Source: Selenomonadaceae bacterium (lineage in GTDB: Bacteria; Bacillota; Negativicutes; Selenomonadales; Selenomonadaceae). From it: a DNA stretch of 63,593 nucleotides. Positions 27,189-35,593 of the stretch are shown here, piece after piece. Under the pieces are notes generated by a model that worked only from the letters and a program-made list of their open reading frames with translations, had not been told where the DNA came from and ran no database searches. The DNA lies in NCBI GenBank assembly GCA_030523645.1, contig JAUNIB010000004.1, positions 112,799-176,391 of the forward strand. The letters are read 5' to 3'. Each line of letters opens with the position of its first letter. Within the stretch, counting starts at the first letter, position 1. Position numbers and translations under genes: made by a program.

Positions 27189-28250
27189 ATGTTTGATTTG
27201 AGTTTTTATGGTGGAAAAAAAATATTAGTTACAGGTCATACCGGTTTTAAGGGGAGTTGGTTATGTAAGATACTTGTTAATATAGGGGCTTATGTTACAG
27301 GATATTCGTTGACTCCCCCTACAAGTCCGGCACTTTTTGAAATCGCAGAAATCGAAAAAGATATACAGTCAATTGTTGGTGATATTAGGGATTTAAGAAA
27401 ACTTAAGGAGATATTTGATGAGGTACACCCAGAAATAGTATTCCATTTAGCCGCTCAACCTATTGTAAGAGATGGTTATAAAGATCCTGTCTATACATAT
27501 GAGACGAATGTAATGGGAACAGTGAATGTTTGTGAATGTGTACGGCATTGTAAAACTGTCAAATCCTTTCTTAATGTAACAACAGATAAAGTGTATTTTA
27601 ATAAAGAATGGGATTGGGGATATAGAGAAAATGAGGAGTTAGATGGGTATGATCCATATTCTAACTCGAAGTCTTGTTCAGAATTGGTGACTCATTCATA
27701 CGCTAGGTCATATTTTGATGATTTAGGTATTGCGGTATCTACTGCGCGTGCTGGTAATGTGATTGGCGGCGGAGATTTCTCTGCGGATAGAATTATTCCG
27801 GATTGTGTGCGTGCAGCAATTGATAAAAAGGATATTGTAGTGAGAAATCCTTTTTCAACAAGGCCTTATCAGCATGTTTTGGAACCTCTTTATGCATATT
27901 TGTTGATTGCTGCAATGCAGTATGAAGATAAAAGGTATGCTGGTTATTACAATATAGGGCCTGATGAAGATGATTGTTTGCAAACGGGCGTCCTTGTTGA
28001 TGGTTTTCTGAAATATTGGGGTGAAGACTTGAAATGGATTAATCAGTATGATGACGGACCTCATGAAGCGAAGTTCCTTAAACTGGATTGTGCAAAGATG
28101 AAGGCAACTTTTGGATGGAAACCGCGATGGAAGTTGGATAAGGCGTTAGAAAAAGTGGTAGAGTGGAGTAAGTGTTGGATGAATAAAGAAGATGTTAGGG
28201 GATGTATGGATAAAGAAATCGAGGAGTTCTTGAGGGCTGTGAATGAATGA
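27189..28250 (+). CDS. rfbG: CDP-glucose 4,6-dehydratase
   Basis: The 353-aa SDR enzyme converts CDP-glucose to CDP-4-keto-6-deoxyglucose. NAD-binding GHTGFKGSWL, HLAAQPIV, TDKVY, the active-site YDPYSNSK (Y..xK) and the RfbG-type PTSPALFEIAEIE are present. The length is standard. Its stop overlaps the next start by 4 bp. Confidence 0.93.
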   Translation: MFDLSFYGGKKILVTGHTGFKGSWLCKILVNIGAYVTGYSLTPPTSPALFEIAEIEKDIQSIVGDIRDLRKLKEIFDEVHPEIVFHLAAQPIVRDGYKDPVYTYETNVMGTVNVCECVRHCKTVKSFLNVTTDKVYFNKEWDWGYRENEELDGYDPYSNSKSCSELVTHSYARSYFDDLGIAVSTARAGNVIGGGDFSADRIIPDCVRAAIDKKDIVVRNPFSTRPYQHVLEPLYAYLLIAAMQYEDKRYAGYYNIGPDEDDCLQTGVLVDGFLKYWGEDLKWINQYDDGPHEAKFLKLDCAKMKATFGWKPRWKLDKALEKVVEWSKCWMNKEDVRGCMDKEIEEFLRAVNE

Positions 28251-29143
28251 AAAATGTGATAGTGACAGGAGCTAATGGCTTTGTTGGTAGTGCACTTGTT
28301 GAGAAATTGGTTGAAAAAGGTGTTAGAGTAATAGCATTAAATCGGTCTTTTTCAGAGTCTATAATACCTAAATCGGATTTGGTTACAGAGATTGAAACAT
28401 CTCTGGATGATGTAGACGAATTAGTGAAGGTTATTCCTGATTTAGCATATGATGCGTTTTATCATCTCGCATGGTCGGGAGTAAATGGTCCTTTAAAAGT
28501 GGATCCATTAACGCAGATAAAAAATATTGAAATTGCGGTTAAGTGTGTTAATCTTTGCAGACAATTAAGAATGAGAAAATTTTTATGTGCGGGGACTATT
28601 GCTGAACATGCAACCGAAAGCTTGGCTAATCTGGAGGTTACGAACGGGGGAATGGTTTACGGCGTAGCAAAACATTGTGCCCGTTTGATATTAGAAACTT
28701 ATTGTAAAAGTATTTCGCAACCTTTTGTTTGGATGCAATTTGCAAATATATATGGGCCGTCAAACAAAACTGGTAATTTAGTAAGTTATACAATTGGAGA
28801 ACTAAAAAAAGATAGGGAGGCTATGTTTGGCTCGGCAAATCAACCATATGATTTTATTTATGTTGATGACTTGATTGAAGCGATGTTTAGGCTTGGAGAA
28901 AAAGAAAACAGAAGTAATTGTTATTATATTGGTTCCGGTAAACCTCGGAAATTAAAGGAATATATTTTTGAAATCGGGAAGTTGTGTGGAAAGGAAGATT
29001 TAGTTAAAATTGGAGTAAGGTGTGATGATGGCATAAAATATACAGAGGAAATGTTTGATATATCTGCGATTAAGAATGATATAGGGGAGTATATATCTAA
29101 AGATTTTTCTGAAGGAATTAAATATACATTGGAGAATTATTGA
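28247..29143 (+). CDS. NAD(P)-dependent epimerase/reductase of the CDP-deoxysugar module
   Basis: The 298-aa SDR-fold protein has VTGANGFVGSALVEKL at the N-terminus, FYHLAWSG and the catalytic YGVAKHCARL (YxxxK). Position after rfbG and before an RmlC-like gene suggests it reduces the 4-keto group of the CDP-6-deoxyhexose, as AbeE/Prt-type reductases do (inference). No RfbH-type 3-dehydrase gene is present, so the product should keep its 3-hydroxyl. GTGAATGA overlap with rfbG. Confidence 0.85.
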   Translation: MKNVIVTGANGFVGSALVEKLVEKGVRVIALNRSFSESIIPKSDLVTEIETSLDDVDELVKVIPDLAYDAFYHLAWSGVNGPLKVDPLTQIKNIEIAVKCVNLCRQLRMRKFLCAGTIAEHATESLANLEVTNGGMVYGVAKHCARLILETYCKSISQPFVWMQFANIYGPSNKTGNLVSYTIGELKKDREAMFGSANQPYDFIYVDDLIEAMFRLGEKENRSNCYYIGSGKPRKLKEYIFEIGKLCGKEDLVKIGVRCDDGIKYTEEMFDISAIKNDIGEYISKDFSEGIKYTLENY

Positions 29144-29145
29144 TT

Positions 29146-29754
29146 ATGGTGCAAAATTGGTTTTTTAAAGAATTGGATTTTAAAGGTGCGTATAGTATAA
29201 GACCTTTTTACGTTATGGATAATCGTGGAGGTTTAATTAAAGACTATAATTTAGATGTTTTTAGAGAAAATGGTATTGATTATGAACTAAAAGAGACATT
29301 TTATACTTTTTCGAAGAGAGGTGTTATAAGGTCAACTCATTTTCAATTAGTTAGGCCGCAGCCTAAATTAATGAGGTGTATTAGTGGAAAGGTATATTAT
29401 GTTATGGTTGATTTGAGACCTGAATCTGAAACTTACGGTCAGTGGAGGGATTATGTGCTTAGTGGGGAGGATTTTACAAGTATTTTGGTGCCGGCTGGAT
29501 TTGGACAGGGATATTTAGTGCTTGAAGATGCTGTTATGAGTTATAAGGCTGCAGAAGTATACTATGGCCCTGGCGATTCAGGTATTATGTATAATGATCC
29601 TGACATAGATATTAAATGGCCATATGAATTAATTGGTGGAGAGGAAAATTTGATTATTAGTGATAAAGATTTAAATCTTATGAGCTTTATGGAATATGAT
29701 TTGTTACAGAATGACGGTACCGTAAATTGCAATAACAAATTGAACAAAATTTAG
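29146..29754 (+). pseudogene. RmlC-like sugar 3,5-epimerase, 3' end replaced by IS30
   Basis: A cupin-fold epimerase (YSIRPFYVMDNRGGLIKDY, GVIRSTHFQLVRPQPKLMRC, VDLRPESETYGQW, VPAGFGQGYLVLEDAVMSYKA). It should epimerise the CDP-4-keto-6-deoxyhexose. The IS30 element begins at about 29722, so the last ten codons and the stop are IS sequence. The lost 3' part lies beyond the IS at 30933-31058, in frame once the IS and one ACC copy are removed. The catalytic core up to residue 192 is intact and the truncated protein may still work. GGAG precedes ATG 29146; TTG 29140 overlaps the previous stop and is an alternative. Confidence 0.8.
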
Positions 29755-30929
29755 AATTAAGCTATTTGAATATGTTTTAGAGAATATACCTTATCTAAGA
29801 ATTCCTCAAAGAGTTTCTCTGGCGTTCGGTATCCCAACTGTTTTTGGGGTAGTGCATTAATTTCGTCTCCAAAGTGCATGATTTGCTCAGCAGTATACAA
29901 GTCAATCGAGACACCCTTTGGTATGTATCTCCTGAAAATCCTGTTATGGCGTTCGTTCTGTGCTCTTTCCCATGATGAATAGGGATGAGCAAAATAAAAC
30001 GATACACCATAAGCTTCAAGCTCTGAGAGTCTTGGGAACTCAGTACCATTGTCAGCTGTTATGGGCTTAAACACCTTGCTGAAGAAGTCATCTCCATATT
30101 CTTCACGTAGTACTTCCATGGCTGCCATTACTGAGTCGGCATCCTTTCCTGGAATCTTGATTGCTATGTAGTAGTCGGTTTTCTTCTCCACACGTGTAAG
30201 TATCACAGACTCTTTGCCAGCTCTCTTTCCAACAACGGTATCTATTTCCCAGTGTCCTTCCTCAATCCTTGCCGAATTTTCTTCTGGGCGTTCTGTGATG
30301 CTGGTTCCATAGATTCGTTTGTTAATACGGGTGCGGTTTTTCTTGTTCTGTCTGTGGAGAGCTTCCGGAAGATTAAATGGAGTGAGTTTGATATTACCAG
30401 ACCACACTGCGCTGTATATAGTCTTGGTGCATACCATGTACTCATTGGGATACTTGTTGAGTAGCTTTGCACGGCCAACACAAGAGTCTATAGATTTCTT
30501 CTTATGGTGAACTTCGCCGACAACCCAGTCGACAAATGGATTGCCGTTTAGGGCTTTGGCTTTCCTATGGCAGAGGCTTCGGTTCATCTCATAGTTTGCC
30601 TGTCCTCTTTTTGCGCTGTATTCAGGGAATCTACCTCTTGAGCCTTTCCTTTTACCTGTACCTCGTCTGAGTTCGTACATAATTGTGGATGGAGAGCAGC
30701 CAAGAGCCTCCGCGGTAGCTCTGAGTGTATATTTTAGTCTCCTGTAAATCTGGATGCTTACTCTGTCTTCAAATTTTAGGTGCTGACCTCTTTCGCGAGA
30801 AGGTGTAATAGTGGTAGAATAGTTACGACTCATGGTGTATCTCCTTTGATAGCTTTTTGTGTGGTAACTTAATTCTACCAAAAGATTCTCCGTGAGTCTT
30901 TTTATTTGTTCAATTTCATTTTACAATCT
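29722..30929 (-). mobile_element. IS30-family insertion sequence
   Basis: A ~1.2-kb element contains one transposase gene. Imperfect inverted repeats of about 25 bp are seen at the ends: left at 29722-29748, right at 30905-30929, both ending in the internal identical 11-mer AATTGAACAAA. ACC flanks it on both sides (29719-29721 and 30930-30932), a likely 3-bp target duplication, as usual for IS30. It looks recent, since the transposase is intact and the interrupted frame can be rebuilt. Confidence 0.85.
29757..30833 (-). CDS. IS30-family transposase
   Basis: The 358-aa transposase has an N-terminal HTH (RVSIQIYRRLKYTLRATAEALGCS followed by STIMYELRRG) and a DDE integrase core. First Asp in GHWEIDTVVG, second in ITADNGTEF, Glu in SSWERAQNERHNRIFRRYIPKG, all IS30 hallmarks. 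The start at 30833 has AAGGAG; the longer frame to 30881 has none. The gene appears intact. Confidence 0.93.
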   Translation of the reverse strand: MSRNYSTTITPSRERGQHLKFEDRVSIQIYRRLKYTLRATAEALGCSPSTIMYELRRGTGKRKGSRGRFPEYSAKRGQANYEMNRSLCHRKAKALNGNPFVDWVVGEVHHKKKSIDSCVGRAKLLNKYPNEYMVCTKTIYSAVWSGNIKLTPFNLPEALHRQNKKNRTRINKRIYGTSITERPEENSARIEEGHWEIDTVVGKRAGKESVILTRVEKKTDYYIAIKIPGKDADSVMAAMEVLREEYGDDFFSKVFKPITADNGTEFPRLSELEAYGVSFYFAHPYSSWERAQNERHNRIFRRYIPKGVSIDLYTAEQIMHFGDEINALPQKQLGYRTPEKLFEEFLDKVYSLKHIQIA

Positions 30930-30932
30930 ACC

Positions 30933-31058
30933 ATCTTTCGATTGAGGAAGGATTTGTATTCGGAGTGGGACACGCCTAAATGTTTCAACATTCTGGAGGT
31001 AGAGACGTGGTGTCAAGTTGCTTCGGTAGCCGCTAACTTGGCAGAAACTTTTGTATAG
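30933..31058 (+). pseudogene. Severed 3' end of the RmlC-like epimerase gene
   Basis: A 41-codon open stretch runs from the right edge of the IS30 element to TAG at 31056-31058. It encodes a plausible helical tail (RKDLYSEWDTPKCFNILE, then VETWCQVASVAANLAETFV). It has no start or RBS. It is in frame with codon ACC at 29719-29721 when the IS and one ACC are deleted, so it is the original C-terminus of the gene at 29146. Confidence 0.72.
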
Positions 31059-31136
31059 ATAGCTTATGTAAGTCTTTTTTCTAGGATTAAAAAGTGATAA
31101 TACAAAGAATTATATTTTGTTGGAGGCATATCGGGA

Positions 31137-31400
31137 ATGCAGAGAAAAATGGATAAAGGAGAAATATATACTGGAATTATGTCGGATAATAAGTGCTATG
31201 ATTATATGAAAAAAATTTTTGTCAAATATGATGCTGAATTGGTTCGGGCGGATAGGGATAAGATTGACATGTACTATCTTTATGAGTATACAGATGATAT
31301 TCAATTTATTACGAGAACATCTACGTATCCTACTTTATTTAATTATGTAGATACAGGTATTCTTACTGAGGAAGAGTTAGCGGCGGCAATACTTCATTAA
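31137..31400 (+). CDS. Hypothetical protein, 87 aa
   Basis: Not recognised. It is an acidic, Tyr-rich small protein (YYLYEYTDDIQFITRTSTYP) ending DTGILTEEELAAAILH, with no signal peptide or cysteine motif. GGAGG lies 11 bases before the ATG, slightly far. It lies 10 bp upstream of the next gene and may be co-transcribed. It could also be the remnant of a longer protein. Confidence 0.5.
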   Translation: MQRKMDKGEIYTGIMSDNKCYDYMKKIFVKYDAELVRADRDKIDMYYLYEYTDDIQFITRTSTYPTLFNYVDTGILTEEELAAAILH

Positions 31401-31410
31401 TTGGGTGACT

Positions 31411-32658
31411 ATGGAAAAGAAATTATATGAAGAGATGAAGAATAATCTGACATTATTAGCAGAAGAAATAGACTTATCAGCGAAGCATATTATTTTGTTT
31501 GGACATTGTAATGCATCTTTGGAACTGATTGATTTACTCTCTAGTAGGGGTTTGCAGGCAGCAGCCATTTTGGATAATAGTGGAGCTAAGCAGGGGATTA
31601 TATATAAGAAGGTAGAAGTGTTTTATCCCGAGAGGATTAAGGCATATACTGGGAATAACTCTATAGTGTTGATTACTTCTAGATTTTATGCGGCGATGCT
31701 AAAGCAATTGCGAGAACTGGGATATACTGGACCAGTACATAAAATAATAAATTATAACACATATGCAGAGTATTCTTTGTCAGTGGATACAATTGCTAAA
31801 ATGACAGACAGAGAGCAGGGGGGGGAATTACTGCTACAAGCACTTAGAAAAAGGTATCCAGGATATTTTAAGGTGTTTTGTCCATTTAATGCTTTGGGGG
31901 ATATATATATGATGATATCCTATTGGCCTGTTTTTGCTAAGAAAAGAAATATTGGTAAAGTAGTATTCAGTGTGCCGGCAAAAGTGCTGATAGATGTTAT
32001 TCAAATGTTTGGGGATTACTATGTTGAGGTGTATGAACAAAAAGAATTGGATGCAATGATTCAGGCAGTTCTCTATACACACGACGAGAATTCTTATATT
32101 CCTCATCAGGATCGCCCGTATGTAGTCAATCTTTTTAGGGCACTTTATGTAAAGAAAATTCCTTTGGAGCAGATTTATTGCTGTGGAGTTTATGGATTAC
32201 CTAAAGGGACGAGGCCTGCCCCCCCCTCGCGAGAAAGACTGACAATATATAATGATATAGAGTCAATTCAAGAAGGGCATGCAGTGATTTTTTCGCCATA
32301 TGCTAAGTCCGTAACAAAGATTGAATCACAGATATGGAAACAGGCGGTGGCATATTATACTAGTGAAGGATATACGTGCTATACTAATGTTGTTGGTGAT
32401 GAGCAACCGCTAGATGGTACAGTGGCTATTTCACCAACTATCAGAGAAATGATATCTGTAGTAGAGAGAGCAGGAGTTTTTGTTGGTATTAGAAGTGGAA
32501 TTTGTGATGTGCTTCGAGAGGCTAGAGCGAAAAAGATAGCGCTTTATCCTGACTATAATTATTGTGATACCCAATGGAAGGCTATTGAAATCTATTGGAT
32601 TGACCAATTTGATTATAACCTGCTTGCCACGGAGGAAATAAAATGGGAGATTCTTTAA
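31411..32658 (+). CDS. Rossmann-like domain fused to a GT-B-like (GT9-type?) protein
   Basis: The 415-aa protein begins with a Rossmann-like domain (~20-110: HIILFGHCNASLELIDLLSS, ILDNSGAKQG, SIVLITSRFYAAMLKQLREL). It is related in layout to the C-terminal domains of the proteins at 22667 and 23797. The C-terminal part (~150-410) has FCPFNALGDIYMMISYWPVF, HAVIFSPYAKS and ERAGVFVGIRSGICDVL, an arrangement resembling heptosyltransferase/GT9 proteins. The acceptor is unknown. ATG 31411 is used; the RBS is weak. Its end overlaps the HAD gene start by 16 bp. Confidence 0.65.
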   Translation: MEKKLYEEMKNNLTLLAEEIDLSAKHIILFGHCNASLELIDLLSSRGLQAAAILDNSGAKQGIIYKKVEVFYPERIKAYTGNNSIVLITSRFYAAMLKQLRELGYTGPVHKIINYNTYAEYSLSVDTIAKMTDREQGGELLLQALRKRYPGYFKVFCPFNALGDIYMMISYWPVFAKKRNIGKVVFSVPAKVLIDVIQMFGDYYVEVYEQKELDAMIQAVLYTHDENSYIPHQDRPYVVNLFRALYVKKIPLEQIYCCGVYGLPKGTRPAPPSRERLTIYNDIESIQEGHAVIFSPYAKSVTKIESQIWKQAVAYYTSEGYTCYTNVVGDEQPLDGTVAISPTIREMISVVERAGVFVGIRSGICDVLREARAKKIALYPDYNYCDTQWKAIEIYWIDQFDYNLLATEEIKWEIL

Positions 32659-33014
32659 TATTATCGACACTACCGAAGACATGGGTGTTTGATTTGGATG
32701 GGACATTATTAAAACACAACGGATATAAGATTGACGGACATGATTCTCTACTCCCGGGAGTCAAGGAGTATTTGGATAGGTTGCCACATGATGACTTTAT
32801 TATTTTTCTTACGGCGCGAGATGAAGAATACAGAAAAGATATAGTCGAGTTTTTAAGCGAGCACGCGGTTCGTTATGACCATATTGTTTTTGGACTACCT
32901 TATGGTGAACGGATTGTTGTAAATGATCGTAAGCCTTCAGGAATTGATATGTCTATAGCAATAAATTTGGACAGAAATGTTTTTTCGATGCCGGAGATTA
33001 AGAATGTTTTATGA
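32643..33014 (+). CDS. HAD-superfamily phosphatase-like protein
   Basis: The 123-aa protein has HAD motif I WVFDLDGTLL, motif II FIIFLTARD and a GERIVVNDRKPSG segment that supplies the acidic motif IV. There is no cap domain, so it is a minimal phosphatase (C0 type). A strong GGAGG precedes ATG. In this locus it may dephosphorylate a sugar or polyol phosphate intermediate (inference). The 90 bp after it hold no gene. Confidence 0.78.
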   Translation: MGDSLILSTLPKTWVFDLDGTLLKHNGYKIDGHDSLLPGVKEYLDRLPHDDFIIFLTARDEEYRKDIVEFLSEHAVRYDHIVFGLPYGERIVVNDRKPSGIDMSIAINLDRNVFSMPEIKNVL

Positions 33015-33115
33015 TTAGTAAGCTTAATCAAATGTTAACTATAGAGAAAAATTTTTGATAGAGTTGATGCTGTGCAGTTTGGTACAGGGTTTTGTGAATA
33101 AGGAACGTGATTGGT

Positions 33116-33778
33116 ATGGACTTTAATTTAACAGCATCAATGATGTGTGCAAATTATGCACATTTGGCTGACGAAGTAAAGCAGCTCGAGGATGGAGGCA
33201 TAGATTCCTTCCATATCGATATTATGGATGGGCGGTTTGTGCCGAATTTTGCTATGTCGCTTAATGACATGAATTATATTGCCAGTGCGACGAAGAAACC
33301 GCTGGATGTTCACCTTATGGTAGAGCATCCGTACAATGTGATTAATCTTTTCTTGAAAGGATTGCGTCCGGGAGATACGGTATACATTCATCCGGAGGCA
33401 GAGTATCATCCGTCCACTACATTGCAGGCGATTATTAATGCGGGAATGATTCCCGGTATTGCCATAAATCCCGGTACCAGTATCGAGACTGTCATGGAGA
33501 TGCTGGTGATTGTAAAGAAGGTGCTGGTAATGTCCGTTAATCCGGGCAATGCCGGGCAGATGTATCTTCCCTATGTCGGCAAGAAGGTTAAGCGGCTACT
33601 GGCAATGAAGGAAGATATGGACTTCGAGATTCATTGGGATGGAGCTTGTGGGGCGGATAAAATACGGGAGTTCGCTCCGAAAGGTGTAGACGGTTTTGTG
33701 CTTGGTACTACGCTGCTTTTTGGTAAAACCAAGTCCTATGGTGAGATCCTGAAGGGTATAAGAGAGTTGAAGTTCTAA
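33116..33778 (+). CDS. rpe: Ribulose-phosphate 3-epimerase homologue
   Basis: The 220-aa TIM-barrel enzyme interconverts ribulose 5-phosphate and xylulose 5-phosphate. SMMCANYAHL, the metal-site FHIDIMDGRFVPNF, DVHLMVEHPY, MSVNPGNAGQMY and WDGACGADKI are seen. The last replaces the usual VDGGI pattern, so it is a divergent subfamily and may act on a related sugar phosphate. ATG 33116 is preferred, as GTG 33107 is too close to AAGGA. Its stop overlaps the next ATG, tying it to the CDP-ribitol genes. Confidence 0.85.
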   Translation: MDFNLTASMMCANYAHLADEVKQLEDGGIDSFHIDIMDGRFVPNFAMSLNDMNYIASATKKPLDVHLMVEHPYNVINLFLKGLRPGDTVYIHPEAEYHPSTTLQAIINAGMIPGIAINPGTSIETVMEMLVIVKKVLVMSVNPGNAGQMYLPYVGKKVKRLLAMKEDMDFEIHWDGACGADKIREFAPKGVDGFVLGTTLLFGKTKSYGEILKGIRELKF

Positions 33779-34470
33779 TGAGAGTTGCATTGTTTTTATC
33801 CGGAGGGACAGGAACGCGATTGGGAGCAACGCTGCCTAAGCAGTATATAGAGGTGGCAGGCAAGCCACTGTTTGCGTACGCGTTAAAAGGCATGGCTGAC
33901 AGCGATGTCGTGGAAGCTATTCAGGTAGTAGCGGCTGAAGCGTGGCAGTATTTGATTGAGGATTGGCTGGTACGGGAAGGGCTGCGCAATATTTTTCGGG
34001 GATTTTCGAAGCCGGGAGAAAACAGACAGCTGTCCATATATAACGGTTTATTGGACATTGAGGAATACGCGAATGATGACTCTCCCGTGCTGATACATGA
34101 TGCTGCTCGCCCATACCTGACAGGTAGAATGGTGCAGGATTATTTCGCGGCAGCAGAGGGGCACGACGGTGCGCTGCCGGTTTTGCCAATGAAGGATACG
34201 ATTTATCAGAGCAGAGACGGTAAGGTTATTTCGGGATTGTTGCCTCGGGAAGAGCTTTTTGCCGGGCAGGCGCCGGAAGTGTATCGGCTGGGTAAATATA
34301 TCGCAGCGAATAAGGCATTGCTGCCAGAGAAAATTCTGTCTATTAATGGGGCCGCGGAGCCGGCGGTTTTGGCAGGAATGGATATTGCAGTAGTGCCGGG
34401 AGAAGAAGCAAATTTCAAAGTGACAACTAAGGCTGATTTGGAGCGATTCCGTCAGCAGGTAGAGGGATAA
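33778..34470 (+). CDS. IspD/TarI-like cytidylyltransferase (ribitol-5-phosphate?)
   Basis: The 230-aa CTP-dependent nucleotidyltransferase has LFLSGGTGTRLGATLPKQYIEVAGKPLF, RQLSIYNGL, IHDAARPYLT and the C-terminal NFKVTTKADLERF. IspD and TarI/Bcs1 share this fold. The adjoining TarJ-like dehydrogenase and Rpe homologue favour synthesis of CDP-ribitol or a related CDP-polyol over MEP-pathway CDP-ME (inference). It is one base from the rpe homologue and 4 bp from the next gene. Confidence 0.82.
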   Translation: MRVALFLSGGTGTRLGATLPKQYIEVAGKPLFAYALKGMADSDVVEAIQVVAAEAWQYLIEDWLVREGLRNIFRGFSKPGENRQLSIYNGLLDIEEYANDDSPVLIHDAARPYLTGRMVQDYFAAAEGHDGALPVLPMKDTIYQSRDGKVISGLLPREELFAGQAPEVYRLGKYIAANKALLPEKILSINGAAEPAVLAGMDIAVVPGEEANFKVTTKADLERFRQQVEG

Positions 34471-34474
34471 GACT

Positions 34475-35518
34475 ATGAAAGCATGGGTGCTGCGGGAAAT
34501 CGGTGATTTCAGTCTGCAGGAGGTGGAGAAGCCATCGCCTGAGGCTGGTGAGGTTTTGGTGCAAGTACATGCGGCAGGAATTTGCGGCTCGGATATTCCG
34601 CGCATTTACCGAACAGGAACATACCATTATCCATTGATTCCGGGTCATGAGTTTGCCGGTGAAGTTGTAGAGCTCGGTTTTGGCGTTGATAAGTCATGGC
34701 AAGGCAAACGGGTAGGAGTGTTCCCGCTGATTCCCTGTGGAAAGTGTGGCCCCTGTCAGAAAAAATATTTCGAGATGTGCAGGGACTATAGCTATATCGG
34801 ATCACGGCAGGCAGGAGCATTTGCGGAATATGTACGGGTACCGGAATGGAATCTGATAGAGCTTCCGGGAAATGTATCTTACGAAGCGGCGGCTATGCTG
34901 GAGCCTATGGCGGTAGCGGTGCATGCTATGCGCCGAGTGTGTCCGCAGCCGGATGATAAGGTGGTCATCTGTGGAGTCGGAACAATCGGCATGCTGCTTC
35001 TGATGATGTTGTTGGAGGCAGGGATACATCATGTGCTGGTGATTGGCAATAAGGATTTCCAAAGGGAGCAAGTGCTGAAACTTGGTTTGGCAGAAGAGTC
35101 TTATTTGGACGCAAAGCTGCAGAATATCAATGAATTGGTGATGGAGAAGACCGGCAATGGCGCGGATGTGTTTTTTGAGTGTGTCGGGCGAAATGAAACG
35201 GTTGTACAGGCCGTTGATTTGACAGCACCGGCCGGTCGGGTGATGCTTGTAGGGAATCCCTACGGTGATATGCAGCTGGATAAGGGTGTGTATTGGAAGA
35301 TCCTGCGCAATCAACTGAGTGTGACCGGTACATGGAATTCGGCCTTTACCCATGATGACAATGATGACTGGCATTATGTTCTTGACAGATTGGCTGGTGG
35401 GCGCATCAAGCCGGAAACTCTCATTTCTCATAGATATGCGTTGACGGAGATGGAGCCTGGCTTCAAACTGATGCGTGATAAGACGGAAGATTATATAAAA
35501 ATTATGGGAATAGTGTGA
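34475..35518 (+). CDS. Zinc-dependent alcohol dehydrogenase (TarJ-like)
   Basis: The 347-aa MDR enzyme has the catalytic-zinc Cys in GICGSD, GHEFAGEV with the His-Glu pair, the structural-zinc cysteines CGKCGPCQKKYFEMC and NAD-binding VICGVGTIGMLLLMML. The context, directly after an IspD/TarI-like gene, suggests reduction of ribulose 5-phosphate to ribitol 5-phosphate (TarJ role). Close relatives include polyol-phosphate dehydrogenases such as galactitol-1-phosphate dehydrogenase. It is the last gene of the glycan locus, before a terminator. Confidence 0.82.
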   Translation: MKAWVLREIGDFSLQEVEKPSPEAGEVLVQVHAAGICGSDIPRIYRTGTYHYPLIPGHEFAGEVVELGFGVDKSWQGKRVGVFPLIPCGKCGPCQKKYFEMCRDYSYIGSRQAGAFAEYVRVPEWNLIELPGNVSYEAAAMLEPMAVAVHAMRRVCPQPDDKVVICGVGTIGMLLLMMLLEAGIHHVLVIGNKDFQREQVLKLGLAEESYLDAKLQNINELVMEKTGNGADVFFECVGRNETVVQAVDLTAPAGRVMLVGNPYGDMQLDKGVYWKILRNQLSVTGTWNSAFTHDDNDDWHYVLDRLAGGRIKPETLISHRYALTEMEPGFKLMRDKTEDYIKIMGIV

Positions 35519-35546
35519 TGCTGTCCCTCGGATATATGAATAAAGC

Positions 35547-35576
35547 AGGCCGCCCGATTTTTCGGGCGGCCCTTTG
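35547..35576 (+). terminator. Terminator at the end of the glycan locus
   Basis: A 10-bp GGCCGCCCGA / TCGGGCGGCC stem (35548-35571) with T4 loop is followed by a short T-rich stretch. The U tract is weak. Confidence 0.75.
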
Positions 35577-35593
35577 TGTGTTTGTATTTGTTT

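Noticed and set aside
29757..30929. Prophage or integron around the transposase
   Set aside because: Only one IS30-type gene with its own ends; no integrase, structural phage genes or attachment sites.
33778..34470. IspD of the MEP pathway as a firm call
   Set aside because: Fold and motifs allow it, but the TarJ-like and Rpe neighbours point to polyol activation. Left as IspD/TarI-like.
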